The translations under genes and the position numbers were made by a program. This document shows positions 1 to 12,845 of a DNA stretch of 64,000 nucleotides, in pieces. The DNA is from Mytilus galloprovincialis (Eukaryota > Mollusca > Bivalvia > Mytilida > Mytilidae): assembly GCF_965363235.1 (NCBI RefSeq), contig NC_134839.1:80253410-80317409 (forward strand), in the 5' to 3' direction. Below the pieces are notes generated by a model. It saw nothing but the letters and a program-made list of their open reading frames with translations. It did not search any database and was not told where the DNA came from. The first letter of the stretch is position 1; every line of letters starts with the position of its first letter.

Positions 1-412
1 AATGTAATTAAACATGCATTGATTAACTTCTACCAATCATTATGTTTCCGAATGATTAAAAAAAACCAGAATAAAAGATGAACAAAACACTTTAGCTAAT
101 GAATAAAACAACCATGCAATGTTTTGAACTTTACCAAAACATTTGACAAATTGGATACGTGCGTAAGCTTAATTAGTGGGATAATACATAATGATCAATT
201 CCAATGACATATGGGAGTACATTCACCAATTTCACTGTGTATAATTCTGAAAATGATGTCGAAGTGATTGCATTTAAAATATAATAATTATGTGCAAAAC
301 TCAAAACTAGTATCCAATCTTCCACACAGATGTTAAAAAGGTTCACAAAAATAGCATTTAGAGATGGACCAAACTGATAATCACAATATTTTTTCTGATT
401 ACCATGATTTAC

Positions 413-3400
413 CTGATTTCCGCCTCCTCCATGACAAGGCTGTCCTTGGACTTCTATTGTAGTACTGTGTCCACCACCCATGGAATCCATACAAACAGAA
501 GGTGCTAGAAAACTCTTCAGCTGTAAATTGATGTACGTTATTATTGAATTTTGAAGGAAGATCCACATCTTCCTTTTTTAAATCTCTCTTTGTAATCTTT
601 ACGAGTATTTTCAACATAAAAAAAAATAACATGTAATACTTCTACTCTTTAAATCGTTACTGATAATTATATAGTGAGACTGCTCGGGGATTATAAATCA
701 TTAGTTCTTTACGGTTGTTGTTTGTAGTATCTGCTACATCTATATTTATTCCTGTTCTGTGAGATGTCAGTAAAAAAATATTTTCTTAATGCAATTATGA
801 ACAACGGTCTTTCTACTGAATTTTAGATATTACCTCCCCTACAAAAAGAGCTCTCTTTGGCAGTTTTATTGTAGGATAAACGTTCTTCACATACCAATCA
901 AAACTGTGACAGTTCAATTTCTTTCGTAATTCTTTTCTTGAGGATATGTCACCGAAGTTACCCTGTATGGAAAAGCAAGCTATTTTAAATTCCCCTTTTA
1001 TTATTGAAAGCACAAATAGATAAATTTGAAACGAAATTAATATGATATGTTGTTAAAAAGATCTAAAATATTTTGTCATATTCGTTTGCATGTGCCTTTG
1101 CTGTTCTGTCTTACGTCGTGGTGAAATAGTGTATGTAAAAAGTAAAATCACAAAAATACTGAACTCAGAGGAAAATCAATTCGGAAAGTCTATAAACACA
1201 TGGCAAAATCAAATAACTAAATGACACAGCATCAAATGAAATCTAGAAAATCCTCTTTACTTAAAATTGTTTTAAAATGTGAATTTCAAGAGTTTATCTT
1301 GAATATTTTTGTTTTATTTTGATTATCTGTTATAATTAACTCACCAAATTGAAGTTGAGAGTTCCATAGTAATAGTCTTTATAATCATCCATCCACACCT
1401 CCGCAACACGAACAGAATTATGACGTAAGGTCTCAAAAATTGGCGTCGAACCCCATTTGTAAGGACTAACTGCTCTAAATATATGAGCTACAGCCGAACA
1501 AGGATGGATTTCTAGGCTACCACCACACATCCAAACCTTGAAAGCAAAATTTATTTTTGTATGATTATTCTAATTGAATGTGTACTGGTTGAATGTAAAT
1601 TGACGTTACACTAAACTCTGTTAAATATAAAGAAACTTAAATTTAAACAGCAAGATTAGAGGCCGATTGTTTTTCTTATTAACATTGTAGTTTGCTAATA
1701 TGGCAAATCATTTGAGAAGTTATAAATACAAACAATTGCGCACGTTTTGTAGGATTTTGAATTATTTGTTTCTGAAACATCAACTTGTTGATCAAGGTAT
1801 GTACATGCGAATATACCTTATCTAGAAAATGTGGTCTGATGGTGTGAAAAAGTATCGGTTTCAAAAACTTGATGTATTAATGACAACATAACCTCAAACC
1901 TTAAAGACTTATTCGATCTTACATTTAAAGAATACTATTCTTAACCAAAAGTATTTTTGAGGCAAACCTATGGTATTGTTTTTCATAAACAATCAATTCA
2001 TATAAGTAAAAGACTTTGTGTGATTAAAAAAACCAACATGTTAAATAAGCAAGTTGTTGACAGATTTTGCACTACACGAAATACATTCGATTTCCAATGC
2101 CCTACTTGTGTGTATGTAAACTGTTTTAACTCCACCATGTTGTGTCTGTTCCAAGGTAGGCTATACGGATCATGTTTTGTTCGGGTTTGTTTATCTGTCT
2201 AGGGATATTTTTTTTCTATCTCGGAGGAGTTCAATATTGTTTGTTCATGTGACCAGTATTTTTAGTTGATTTCTGTTACCTTTTCCGGTATGAATGACCA
2301 TAGAAGAAGTAAGTTTTACATACCCGGAATGATATTTCTAAATTTTCTCCTCCCCAAATATTCATGCCTTCATCGTATGTTCCTATTTTTGTAAAGAAAT
2401 CTCTGGAGATAGTAAATAAACCGCCTGCCATTGTTGGTGATCTGAAATTAACAAAAAGTCAAATAACAACAGTACCGAACACCAAGTAAAATCCAAAACG
2501 TAAAGTCTCTAATCAAATGGTAAAATCAAAACGTAAAGTCTCTAATCAAATGGTAAAATCAAAAGCTCAAATACATCAAACGAATTGATAAAATTTTCAT
2601 ATTCCTGTCTTGGAACAGGCATTTTCTGATGTAAATTCTCTAATCAAATGGTAAAATCATAAGCTCAAACACATCAAACGAATTGATAAAATTTTCATAT
2701 TCCTGTCTTGGAACAGGCATTTTCTGATGTAAAGTCTCTAATCAAATGGTTAATTCAAAAGCTCAAACACATCAAACGAATTGATAAAACTTTCATATTC
2801 CTGGCTTGGAACAGGCATTTTCTGATGTTGAAAATGGTGGATTTAACCTGGTTTTATAGCTAGCTAAACCTCTCAATTTCATTATGTTGAGGACAATGTA
2901 TGATCAAAACAAAAAGATATAACAGGTAAAAATGTCAAAAATAATTTGAGTGAATGAACTTTAAATATTTAGATTTTAAGAATGAATATTTTGATCTTAT
3001 AAATGAATATCTTAATTTTCTGAATGCATATTTTGATTTTTTGAATGATTATTTTGATTTTATGAATGAATATTTTGATTCAATGAATGAATATTTTGAT
3101 TACATGAATGAATACTTTTATTTTTTGAATGAATAATTTGATTTAATGAATGAATATTTTGATTATATGAATGAATATTTTGATTTAATGAATGCATATT
3201 TTGATTTAATGAATGAATATTTAGATTTTTTGAATGAATAATTTGATTTAATGAATGCATATTTTGATTATATGAATGAATATTTTGATTTAATAAATGA
3301 ATATTTTTAATTTTATGAATTAATATTTTGATTAAATGAATAAATATTTTGATTTTTTTAAATAAATCTTTTGGTTTGATGAAAGAATATTGGGATTTTA

Positions 3401-6400
3401 TGAATAAACATTTTAATTTTATGAATTTAATGATTGAATATTTTGATTATATGAATGAATATTTTGATTATATGAATGAATATTCTGATTTAATGAATGA
3501 ATAGTTTGATGCTAAGAATGAATATTTTGATTTTATAAATGGATATATTTATTTATGAATGAATATTTTGATTTTATGAATAAATATTTTGATTTTAAAT
3601 GAATATTTTGATTTAATGAATGAATATTTTGATTTTATGAATGAATATTTTGATATTTTGAATGAATATTTTGTTTTCATGAATACATATTTAATTGTTA
3701 TATTGCAGATTGGTAAATGCCATTAACTATGTAAACAATCGGTAAAGTAAATTTTCTGACCACGAAACTTTCCTGAATGTTAAATTGAATTAAAACATGT
3801 TTTCGTGACAAATTATAGACAATATTAAAATAAGGAGATATGGTTTGATTGACAATGAGACAAATATCCACCAAAGACTGATCGATACAAATAATACAGA
3901 CATTGAAAAATTTATAAAGTACAAAGCAAAATATTCAAATCAAAGTAAGATCAATAGTTTTATTGCTGCAATAGTGTGATTCTACGTGTGACAGCCACCG
4001 CATTGTTTATATAAGTACAAAGATGATTGGGTAATGGTTAAGACAATCGGAACGTAACTGTCGTCCTCTGTGAAACAAATACTAATTTTCTACAACAGTC
4101 AACCAACTCGTCTGTATAATTTTCGAAGGAACAATTCAAACTTTAAAAAGAAGATGTGGTATGATTGCCAATGAGACAACTGTCCCCAAGAGACCACAAT
4201 GACACAGACATTAACAACTATAGGTCACCGTACGGCCTTCAACAATAAGCAAAGCCTATACCGCATAGTCAGCTATAAATCGCCCCGATATGACAATGTA
4301 AAACAATTCAAACGAGAAAACTAACAGCCTTATTTCTATAAAAAAAAAATGAACGAAAAACAAAAAACAAAAAACAAATATTTTACACATAAACAAACGA
4401 CAACCTCTGAAATATAGGTTCCTGACTTGGGACAGGCACATACATAAATAATGTGGCGGGGTTAAACATGTTAGCGGGATCCCAACCTTTCCCTAACCTG
4501 GGACAGTGGTATAACAGCACAACATAAGAAAACACCACTTGCAAATCTTGGTTTAATAGCGTCTTTGTATGCAGCAACCGACTATCAAGATAATCAAGAC
4601 ATTAAATGCAACCGACTGGAATGTTGCTATATAGAAATGGAAAAATCACAAACTGTTGTTCTCAAAGGACCCTTTTCTAAATTTCTAAATGTATATGGAT
4701 ATTATAAGGCAGACTTAACTGTACCTGTCGTATCTTTTATTTTGAGTTCAATGGGATAGATGCATTCGAGATAGTCCACGCGTGACAAACATCTTGAGCA
4801 AATGATATCTACAGAAAAAGTAGTAACATCTTTTTTACACAATTTGCATACATTAAACTCATTGTTAAAATATGAACAGTTGGCAATAGATGTTAGAAAA
4901 GTGAACATTCACTTAGAAAAAATATTAACCACTGACCAAATACTCACTTCTGTGGATCAGCCGCGTTTTGTCGCTGTTGCCTTTGTGTTCGGGGTATATT
5001 ATTCCAATTAAATGTCATTTTTTCAATATCAAACCCCCCTACTGCAACGAGAGAAGCCACCGATTTTTGACTGCTGAAGCTATCACTGCTAATGATAGGA
5101 ATAAGAGGAGCTACTGCAACAGTAGGGTCAGTATGTACTCTGTCTAACAATGGTTCTAACCAACCTGTAAAATGCCACATAATTTAATAAAGTTATACGA
5201 TGTGTCTTTGTCCAAACTAACTAAGGACAGTTTTTACCACATGTAAGATTGTGGTTTGTCATTACGTCATCTTATATTACCGAACGTGACTTATTCCCGA
5301 TTTTGACTGTTTTACTGAGTGTGCATTCGCATTGCTATAAGGCGTGTTACGGTACTTTTCTATTCAAAATTCATGTTTTTAGTTTTGATGGTATATATGT
5401 AATTTTCATCGGATTTTGTCAAATGTCTTGATGTCTTTTCTGTTATATGCATGTGTTATGATAAAGAAAATTAATCACCGCCTTCATTTATAAGTTTTGA
5501 TTTGGTTCAACGTAATTTATACGATGTAGTACGTTTGCAGTTTGATTAAGAATAACCAGACATAGAATATAGTTAATTGTATAATTGTTACCTCAGTTTG
5601 ATATTAATAAGTATTGCAATTTTCATTGTTATTTAATGTAATATCAGTTTTTAGTACAAAAATAATCTTAAATCAATCCTAATTCTATCTTATTGTTGAC
5701 AAATAGTTTTAGTCATTCAAATGTGACGTCATTTTTTGTGTCCTGTTTTAAAAATTCAAATGTGACGTCATTTTTTGTGTCCTGTTTTAAAAATTCAAAT
5801 GTGACGTCATTTTTTGCTTTGATGCCTTGAATAATTCGGGTGTGTCTATTTTCTGGGTTGGATTATGTTGGTTTATGTAATGTATCCGGTTTGTTTTTCT
5901 GTAATTAGTTAATACTTCAGTTTTATCATGAATATCTTTTATATAGATCTAGTCATTTTATAATATTTACTGTTTGCAAAAAAGTATAAATTATTCTAAA
6001 TAAAAAGGATGTTTTATACCAAGCAGAAAACCCTAGCCGTATTTGGCACAATTTTCAGTGCTGTTCAACTTTGTACTTGTCTTGGCTTTCGAACTTTTGT
6101 ATCTGGGCGTCACTAGTAAGTCTTGTGTGGACGAAAAGCACTTCTGGTGTATTAAATTATAAACCTGGTGCCTTTTTGTTAACTATTATTCGTGTGTTTC
6201 TTTGTCCAATATGTGCTCCTATTTATTTGTATTGTAGCCCTGTAATGTTGTGTTGTCATTTTAATGTTATATTTAACATTGCCATTAAGCGGGAGGTTTG
6301 GCATGCCACAAAACCAGGTTCAATCCACCATTTTTTTCTTTAAAAAATGTCCTGTACCAAGTCAGGCATATGGCGATTGTTGTATTATAGTTCGTTTCTG

Positions 6401-9400
6401 TGTGTGTTACATTTCAACGTTGTGTTTCTTTTGTATCGTTTGTTTCCTCTTATATTTGAGTGTGAATTCACATTAATATAAGACGTGTCACGGTACTTTT
6501 CTATCCCAAATCCCATATTTAGTTTTGATGTTATGTTTGTTATTCTCATCGGATTTTGTCTAATGTTTAGTTCGTTTCTGAGTGTGTTACATTTTTATGT
6601 TGTGTCGTTGTTCTCCTCTTATATTTAATGCATTTCCCTCAGTTTTAGTTTGTAACCCGGATTTGTTTTTTTTTTTCTATCGATTTATGAGTTTTGAACA
6701 GCGGTATATTACTGTTGGCTTTTTTTTATATATTAGAAACTTAATCTTTTTACTGATTTATATGTGCATGCTTTTTATTCCCATTTCCAAGCTAGAATAT
6801 AGGGGCACACTGTTGGGTACTGCCACTTATTAAGGTGGCTTAATGTATACGAATTAACATTTCTGTTATGTTAACACAGCTTGTGTACTAAATTGGTGGT
6901 ATAAGTGATAAATTACAAATCTTTTACATTGTTTTTAATGTAAAAATATTAAATGATATAAAAATATATATTTTGGAGACTACTTTTAAAAACTATTTTA
7001 AATAATATACACCGTCCTCGTCCGCGAGTATCGACTGTCATATATAGGTACTAGTATATTCAAGTGCAGAATCTCTTTTGTACCTTTTGTTATCGAAAAC
7101 AAATATTTTTAAACAGTGATATTCTTAAAGCAGATTGAAAAAAGTAACACAGAAATGTTCACAATTTCAGTATTTACACATTTTGTTAGTAATGGGTGTA
7201 AATAAAGTCCGGTTCAATTAAATCAATCTCTCGAATAACACATTCTGATGTTTGATCGTTTAACTGAAATAACAGATTAATCTACAAATATACGCAATAA
7301 ACATGTTGCATTTTCTAGACGGAGAATGTAAGAGATACATTTCCTTGGTCGATTAATATTTTTAGGGAAAGCTTATAGATTTCATTAAAATTAAACTTAA
7401 ATACTTGTTTGAATTTTGAAACATTGGAAACTTACCTGGAAAGCACTCAACATGAGAATCAAGAAATGTGAGAGTATCTCCTGTAGTAATAGAATACCCT
7501 AGTAGTCTGGCTCGCACCAATCCTTCTCGTTTTTTCGTGTGTAATACTTTTACTTTTTTCAGTGTTGCCATATAATCGTCTAATGGTTTCTTCAAATGTG
7601 CTGCAATAAAAAATATCGATTAACGGGTGTATCTTTTATGTTTTGTCCCCTTATTGGCGGTGTTTTGCATTTGCGCCGATCTACATTTCATTTGTGTCGA
7701 TTTTTTTACAGGTAAACTACAGGTAATGTTATTTTCCACTTATCATCATAGACCTCTTCCGTCAGCCAGTTGTACAAATGTTATGAATTGTCAATCAATT
7801 AATATTGGGATAGCCATTTACCAATGTCACTTAATTTGTCTATATACTCTGTGCTCAGCCCAACAAATTTATTTTTTCCTCCACCAGTTCTAAGCCAGAT
7901 GAAAACGACAGCAATCTATTCTACATTGTGGATAAGCATCCAAAATTACGTTAAGCATTGCTTGTTCAAAGCCAGTAAGCATAACCTCGACCCAAAGAAA
8001 AGTTGGTTTTGAGTGCAGATATCGTAAATTATTTTCCTTATCACTTCATAGCACTGTTCATCTTTCGCTGGTAAGTGGGCGTAACTTACAGGTACGTAGT
8101 TTACGTATTTACATCCGTGTAAAGTATATAACTGATAAAAGTATTTCGGACAGCACTTAAAAGTTCCATATATGAATATTGCAGATATATATCACTGCAA
8201 AGACATTCAAGATTGAGGTGTGTAGAAAAAATTAATTTACCTTTCTTGCGATCATTTGTACTGACCTTTCGAGGCCAGTATTTATTCACCTATGTTGAAC
8301 AGTAAATTCAATTATAGGAACAAATATAAAATCGCCGCAAATGAAAAAAAAAAAAATGAAATCTGCGCAAATGAAAGAATGAGCATTTTAAAAATCGGCG
8401 CAAATGTCATACGCCCCTTCTTGGTCAGTTTATGTCTCTTTGACACCTTCCCCATTTGGCCGTTTCCATTCGCAAAACTATTGGCATCAGATTTGTTTAA
8501 ATTACTCAAGATTAATTAAAATACAAAATATGGTATTCTTGGTTGTAAAAATATAACGACCCGAATAAAACCACCATTAAATTTGTAATTAACGGCGTCA
8601 GAATTCAACGTCAACGAACATTTTTGAATTTGAATGTTACTATGCTTTTTAATATACTTTTTGAAATACGCTGATGTTGAAGACAGTGTGTAAAAACATG
8701 CCCTTTTTATAGATTCATTAAGAAATATCCAGATCCAGATCAAGTAATGTTTATCTTAAAGTAGGTGAATCAATTGATGCCTCTTAGACACATTCCCCGT
8801 TTCAATTCTCAATTTTATCATTTCAAACATTATTTTGAATTGGTAAAAATCCTTTTTTTAATTACCTTTGACTAAGTTTTGAGCGTTAAAACAAGTAGGA
8901 CATGGCCATGATTCTTTTATAGGTATTAAATAAGCGGTAACAAAGATGTTCTCTGAATGTTTGTTTTACCCCTTAATTTCCTTTTCGCTCAAAGACAGTG
9001 CAAAATTATGTTTTCAGTTCTAGGCGTTGCTACTTTTCAATTCTAATTGAATTTCTGTTGATAAAATATATCTAATGTAAATGCAACCTGTGTTCTCTTA
9101 TTGAAAAATTATAGAGGAAAATGTATGTCGACATTTTTTTTTATTTCAGTAAGTTTTCATCATAGTTCAATTAAGTCATTGTAGTACACGAATGATTCAA
9201 TAACAAGTACTTGATGTTTTTAGTCATTTTATGTAGTATTTGGTTAGTTTAACAATAATAGTGTCAATAAAAGGACATCTTGTAGTATTTCACACAAAGA
9301 ACAGTATTACATTCATTTAGCCTGGAGTGTTTTTGCATGTATGTGTAATCATTGTCAATATGACTCAATATGCATGTCACACTGTCGAGACATAAATGTT

Positions 9401-11972
9401 TTTATGTTTTTAGAACGTTTAATGCACATTCTTATGGTGAAATGGATGTAAATACGGTTACTAAGTACCTACCTAAATCTGAAAAGTCGTCTACCAGAAT
9501 TATTTCATGTATCAGATTTGGTGGCGACCGGTTCAAAATACTGTGGACAGTACGCAGTAAAACCGACCAAGCCTCATTATGGAGACAAATTATTACACTT
9601 GTATTAGGAAGATCTTTTGGATAAAGTTTTGCTTTACATCTAAAATGGATTAGTTTAAAACAAATGTCTTTAAATTTGTTCCTCTTTCATTGCTGTTAAT
9701 GTTAACGCATATATCTACAAATCATTGCAAGTGTCTGAATTGTAATTGTCATTATTAACATTATGATCCATGTAAGTCTCTCCATTGTCATTGCTGGAAG
9801 TGTATAAATTGTCATTGATATAAGTGTTTGATTGTAAAATTATATAGTGTTACTGACATACTGCGAGTTTTGATCTGTATGTTTACGTTTATATTATTAC
9901 AAGTGTCTGAAATGAAATTGTAATTTGTGCAAGTCTCTACATTATCATTGATGTAACTGATTTTAGTAATTTACAGTGTAATTATGAAATTTAAAGTTTC
10001 TACACAATTGTTGTTGGTAGTGTCGTCATTATTATCAAAGTTCTTATATAAGATATACTTATCATACGTTTTAAATATCCATACTGTATTTTCCTAGCTA
10101 TAAGCGTAATATTTTCTTTACTAAAAGTGCAATTAAATAATTGAAAGGTAGCCGTGAGTTTCTACTTCATCATTTAGCAACATCTATATTTTGAACATCA
10201 TTAAGTTTTTGAACTGTCATTATGGTAATGAATTTATCATGAATATCTTATACAAATATTAAATTTTCTATTATCTATTAGTCCTTTTTGTTATAAAGGT
10301 ATTTTACACAACCTTCTAGACGTGGACGTAAAAGATGTTCAGCAAATCCTTCTAGACGTAGACGGAATTTCTTTTTTTTCAACTTTAAACAATGCTTTTG
10401 ACAAAGCATATTGGATTTGAAACTTACTGTGGATTTCTTATATCTGCCAGCCTTGTGTGATACGATACCATATCACTTACATAATCTTGGATTTAAAACT
10501 TACAGCTATGGATTTCTAATATCTACCAGTTGTCTGTAATACGATATCATATCACTTACATAATCTTGGATTTAAAACTTACTGTGGATTTCTAATATCT
10601 GCCAGTCTTCTGTGATACGATATCATATCACTTACATACTGATTAAATCCATTTAGTTTGTACAATCTATCATACTGTGACCTCTCATCTGGAGCTAGTT
10701 TAGTGACATTAACTCTTACAGCATTACCCATCTCACCTTAAAGGATTACAAATAAATAATAAATAATAATGTGAATAAGAAACGAAGATTATAAGAAAAT
10801 TAATTGAAGTCTGAATTTGAATTTTTGAAACATTTTGCCTGTTCTCCTTTAATACTTAAAATTGGAGGTGCTGTCAAAATTGTTTAATTTTAAATTAGTT
10901 AATATATATACACAAAAGTATGCTTATCATTAACAAACCAAAAAAACAAGCAAAACCGTTAATTTTTGTTGTTGAACTGTTTTACATTTGTCAACTCGTA
11001 TCCTTTTATAGGTGATTATACGGTATGGGCTTTGTTCATTGCTGAATAGAGTACGATGACCTATAGTAGTTAATTTCTGTGTCATTTGGTCTTTTGTGGA
11101 GAGTTGTCTCATTGGCAATCATACCACATCTTCTTTTTTTTATATTATATGTTGCAAGTACGGTACTATAATATTTCGATTACAGAATGTTAGCCATTAA
11201 AACAGATTTAACACACCATTTGTTCTCAAAATGGCCTATACCAAGTCAGGAATAAGGCAGTTGTTATCAAATAGTTCGTTTCTATGTATGTTGAGTTGGC
11301 GTTTGTTTTTGTTTCGCTTTAGTGTCTGTTGTTCCATTGTGTTTTTTACCTCTTATAGTTGATGTGTTTCCCTCGGTTTTAGTTTATAATCTGAATTTGT
11401 TTTCTCTAAATCGATTGATGACATTTGATCAGCGGTATACTACGTTTGCCTTTATCTAACTTACCTGGTGCATCCATCGAAGCAATGACGTCTAAATGTT
11501 GTAATCTTTTCCATTCACTATCTGGGATTACATAAACATTTGGGTTCTCATTAACATTGTTTTTCTTTAATTTTGTCTCTGTAAATTTCAAGCCGGCATC
11601 CACATGCTCCTTTACTGAAGATTTATTGCTTAATCGGCGGCTTTCAAATTTTTGTTTTGGGGGTTGAAGTTGTTGATGTAGAAATCGAGAAGGAACTTTA
11701 TTCTTTGGTGGTGACTTCATTTTGGGTGTTTTCAATAACGGTCTCCTTACTTCAGGACTTACAAATGCATCAACTTTTAGAGGTTGTTTGTTATGAACTA
11801 GTTTGAAATGGTCCCTTGATTCTAGTGATTCTTGAATTTTTAAATTATCTCTTAAATATTGTCTGTGAATATGATCTTCATGAAACATTAGTATCATTAA
11901 GGTGATTGAAAACCATATCAATGAGACAACAAAAATGGTAAGAAAAAAAGATGATTTAGTGATCTTAGTCAT
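413..11972 (-). CDS. Polypeptide N-acetylgalactosaminyltransferase (GALNT family), 3' end off the window
   Basis: Type II Golgi enzyme that moves GalNAc from UDP-GalNAc to Ser/Thr of proteins, starting mucin-type O-glycans. Exons read on the minus strand: 11465-11972, 10583-10736, 9473-9639, 7436-7600, 4948-5164, 2324-2441, 1345-1536, 834-962, 413-520; all have GT/AG borders and frames join, giving 586 residues. Residues 1-9 are cytosolic, about 10-31 a membrane segment, 32-168 a basic stem. The catalytic domain starts with [20 protein letters not shown] and contains [17 protein letters not shown], the metal-binding DxH as DSH at 324-326, then the Gal/GalNAc-T part with SPTMAGGLF and [11 protein letters not shown] near 433-443, [14 protein letters not shown] and [10 protein letters not shown]. 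The last visible exon begins the ricin-type lectin domain ([17 protein letters not shown]); about 80-90 residues are missing to the left. The start is the first Met of exon 1 and precedes the membrane segment. Paralogue number cannot be assigned. Introns hold short repeats and nothing else I recognise. Confidence 0.95.
1138..1290 (+). repeat. Family B interspersed repeat, 5' part
   Basis: Begins AAGTAAAATCACAAAAATAC and continues with the sequence found at 2455, 14440, 14950, 32230, 35388 and 60005. A diverged, truncated copy in a GALNT intron. The class of family B is unknown; no coding potential or terminal repeats are visible. Confidence 0.75.
2455..2950 (+). repeat. Family B repeat with an internal triplication
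   Basis: A family B copy in the intron between GALNT exons 5 and 6. A segment of about 100 bp, from GTCTCTAATCAAATGG to CAGGCATTTTCTGATG, occurs three times in tandem (around 2540, 2635 and 2735) with few differences. The remainder, from AAAATGGTGGATTTAACC to GTAAAAATGTCAAAA, is single copy as in the other family members. Confidence 0.8.
2948..3705 (+). repeat. AT-rich 21-bp minisatellite
   Basis: About 36 imperfect copies of a 21-bp unit close to GAATGAATATTTTGATTTTAT. Because the unit is a multiple of three, short open frames appear on both strands (NEYFDFM heptads on the plus strand). Interruptions and the intronic position argue against coding. Confidence 0.9.
4147..4350 (-). repeat. Family A short interspersed repeat
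   Basis: About 190-bp repeat whose minus-strand form runs from a segment like GTTTTCTCGTTTGAATTGTT to ATTGGCAATCATACCACATC and a T-rich end. Other copies lie at 10953-11145, 12580-12777, 18870-19055, 34218-34396 and (divergent) 36480-36700, with fragments near 3835, 24085 and 54075. No ORF and no clear tRNA promoter boxes were seen; it could be a SINE or a MITE. Confidence 0.8.
5716..5830 (+). repeat. Three 39-bp tandem units, each with a CRE palindrome
   Basis: Three nearly identical units of TTCAAATGTGACGTCATTTT followed by a GTGTCCTG stretch. Each contains the cAMP-response-element palindrome TGACGTCA, at 5724-5731, 5763-5770 and 5802-5809. It lies in the GALNT intron between exons 4 and 5. 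Regulatory use is only a possibility. Confidence 0.8.
10421..10660 (-). repeat. Triplicated 3' end of GALNT exon 2 with splice donor
   Basis: The end of exon 2 ([19 protein letters not shown] plus its GT donor at 10582) is followed in the intron by two further copies of about 76-79 bp, with donors at 10503 and 10427. The nearer copy reads [18 protein letters not shown] then a stop, and the farther copy [18 protein letters not shown]. Reading past the first donor meets an in-frame TAA, so only the first copy can serve the normal mRNA. Confidence 0.85.
10953..11145 (+). repeat. Family A short interspersed repeat
   Basis: A copy of family A, ending in GGCAATCATACCACATCTTC and a T run, in intron 1 of the GALNT gene. 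The orientation is opposite to the gene. Confidence 0.8.
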
Positions 11973-12385
11973 TGTGTATAAAAATATGTCATCATTTGTA
12001 TTATATTTTAAGTACTGGTCGGTGGTGACTATTTTAATGTTAATGTAAACACTTGCTTAGTTATTAAGATTAAGTACAATTCCGTAGATTTAAAATGTGG
12101 TCATTATTACTAGCATTTTGGCTAAAAAATATCGAAGAAATGTAAGTATTTTAAAACAAATTATTCAAGACAATTGCAGATGTAAGATATGCTTTAACGT
12201 ATAAGGTAGTCTGGACGTAAACACTAATCTCCCTTTCATAAATGCAAACACACATTCAAATATCAAGAAACCTTTTTTTTTTTGGATTTTATGTTAAAAT
12301 TGAAATTATTTTATAGTTTGCAGTGCGAGTTTTTATTGACACTATTGCACCCTTAATTAGCACTGTATGAAAATATCAGATGTTA

Positions 12386-12845
12386 GAATAGACTGTCCTT
12401 ATCCGAGTCAGACTTTATCTTTTTCTCAGTCAAGGCCGTCTAGGCTGAAACATGTATATATATTCTGAAAAAAAAGAAGTTAACTGATAACTATTTAGAC
12501 CACTAAGAAATAGACTGTCCTTATCCGAGTCAGACCTATTTTTCTTTTATCTTTTTCTCAGTCAAGGTTCATTTTTTTTATATAGATAAGGCCGTTAGTT
12601 TTCTCGTTTGAATTGTTTTACATTGTCTTATCGGGGCCATTTATAGCTCACTATGCGTTATGGGCTTTGCTTATTGTTGAAGGCAGTACGGTGACTTATA
12701 GTTGTTAATGTCTGTGTCATTTTGGTCTTTTGTGGATAGTTGTCTCATTGGCAATCATACCACATCTTCTTTTTTTTAAAGGCTGAAACCTGTATATATA
12801 TTCTGAAAAAAGAAGTTAACTGGTAACTATTTAGACCACTCAGAC
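12386..12845 (+). repeat. 120-bp tandem duplication, second copy split by a family A repeat
   Basis: A unit starting AATAGACTGTCCTTATCCGA and ending TAACTATTTAGACCACTMAG is present twice. The second copy, from about 12506, is interrupted near 12568 by a family A copy (to about 12780) and then resumes with GGCTGAAACCTGTATATATA. A short AAGG is present on both sides of the insert and may be its target duplication. Confidence 0.8.

Noticed and set aside
2954-3260. Heptad-repeat ORFs on both strands
   Set aside because: Produced by the 21-bp minisatellite inside a GALNT intron.
7650-8430. A possible MITE with GCGCCGAT/ATCGGCGC ends
   Set aside because: The inverted segments (around 7670-7700 and 8390-8425) are short and diverged, and no target repeat is visible.
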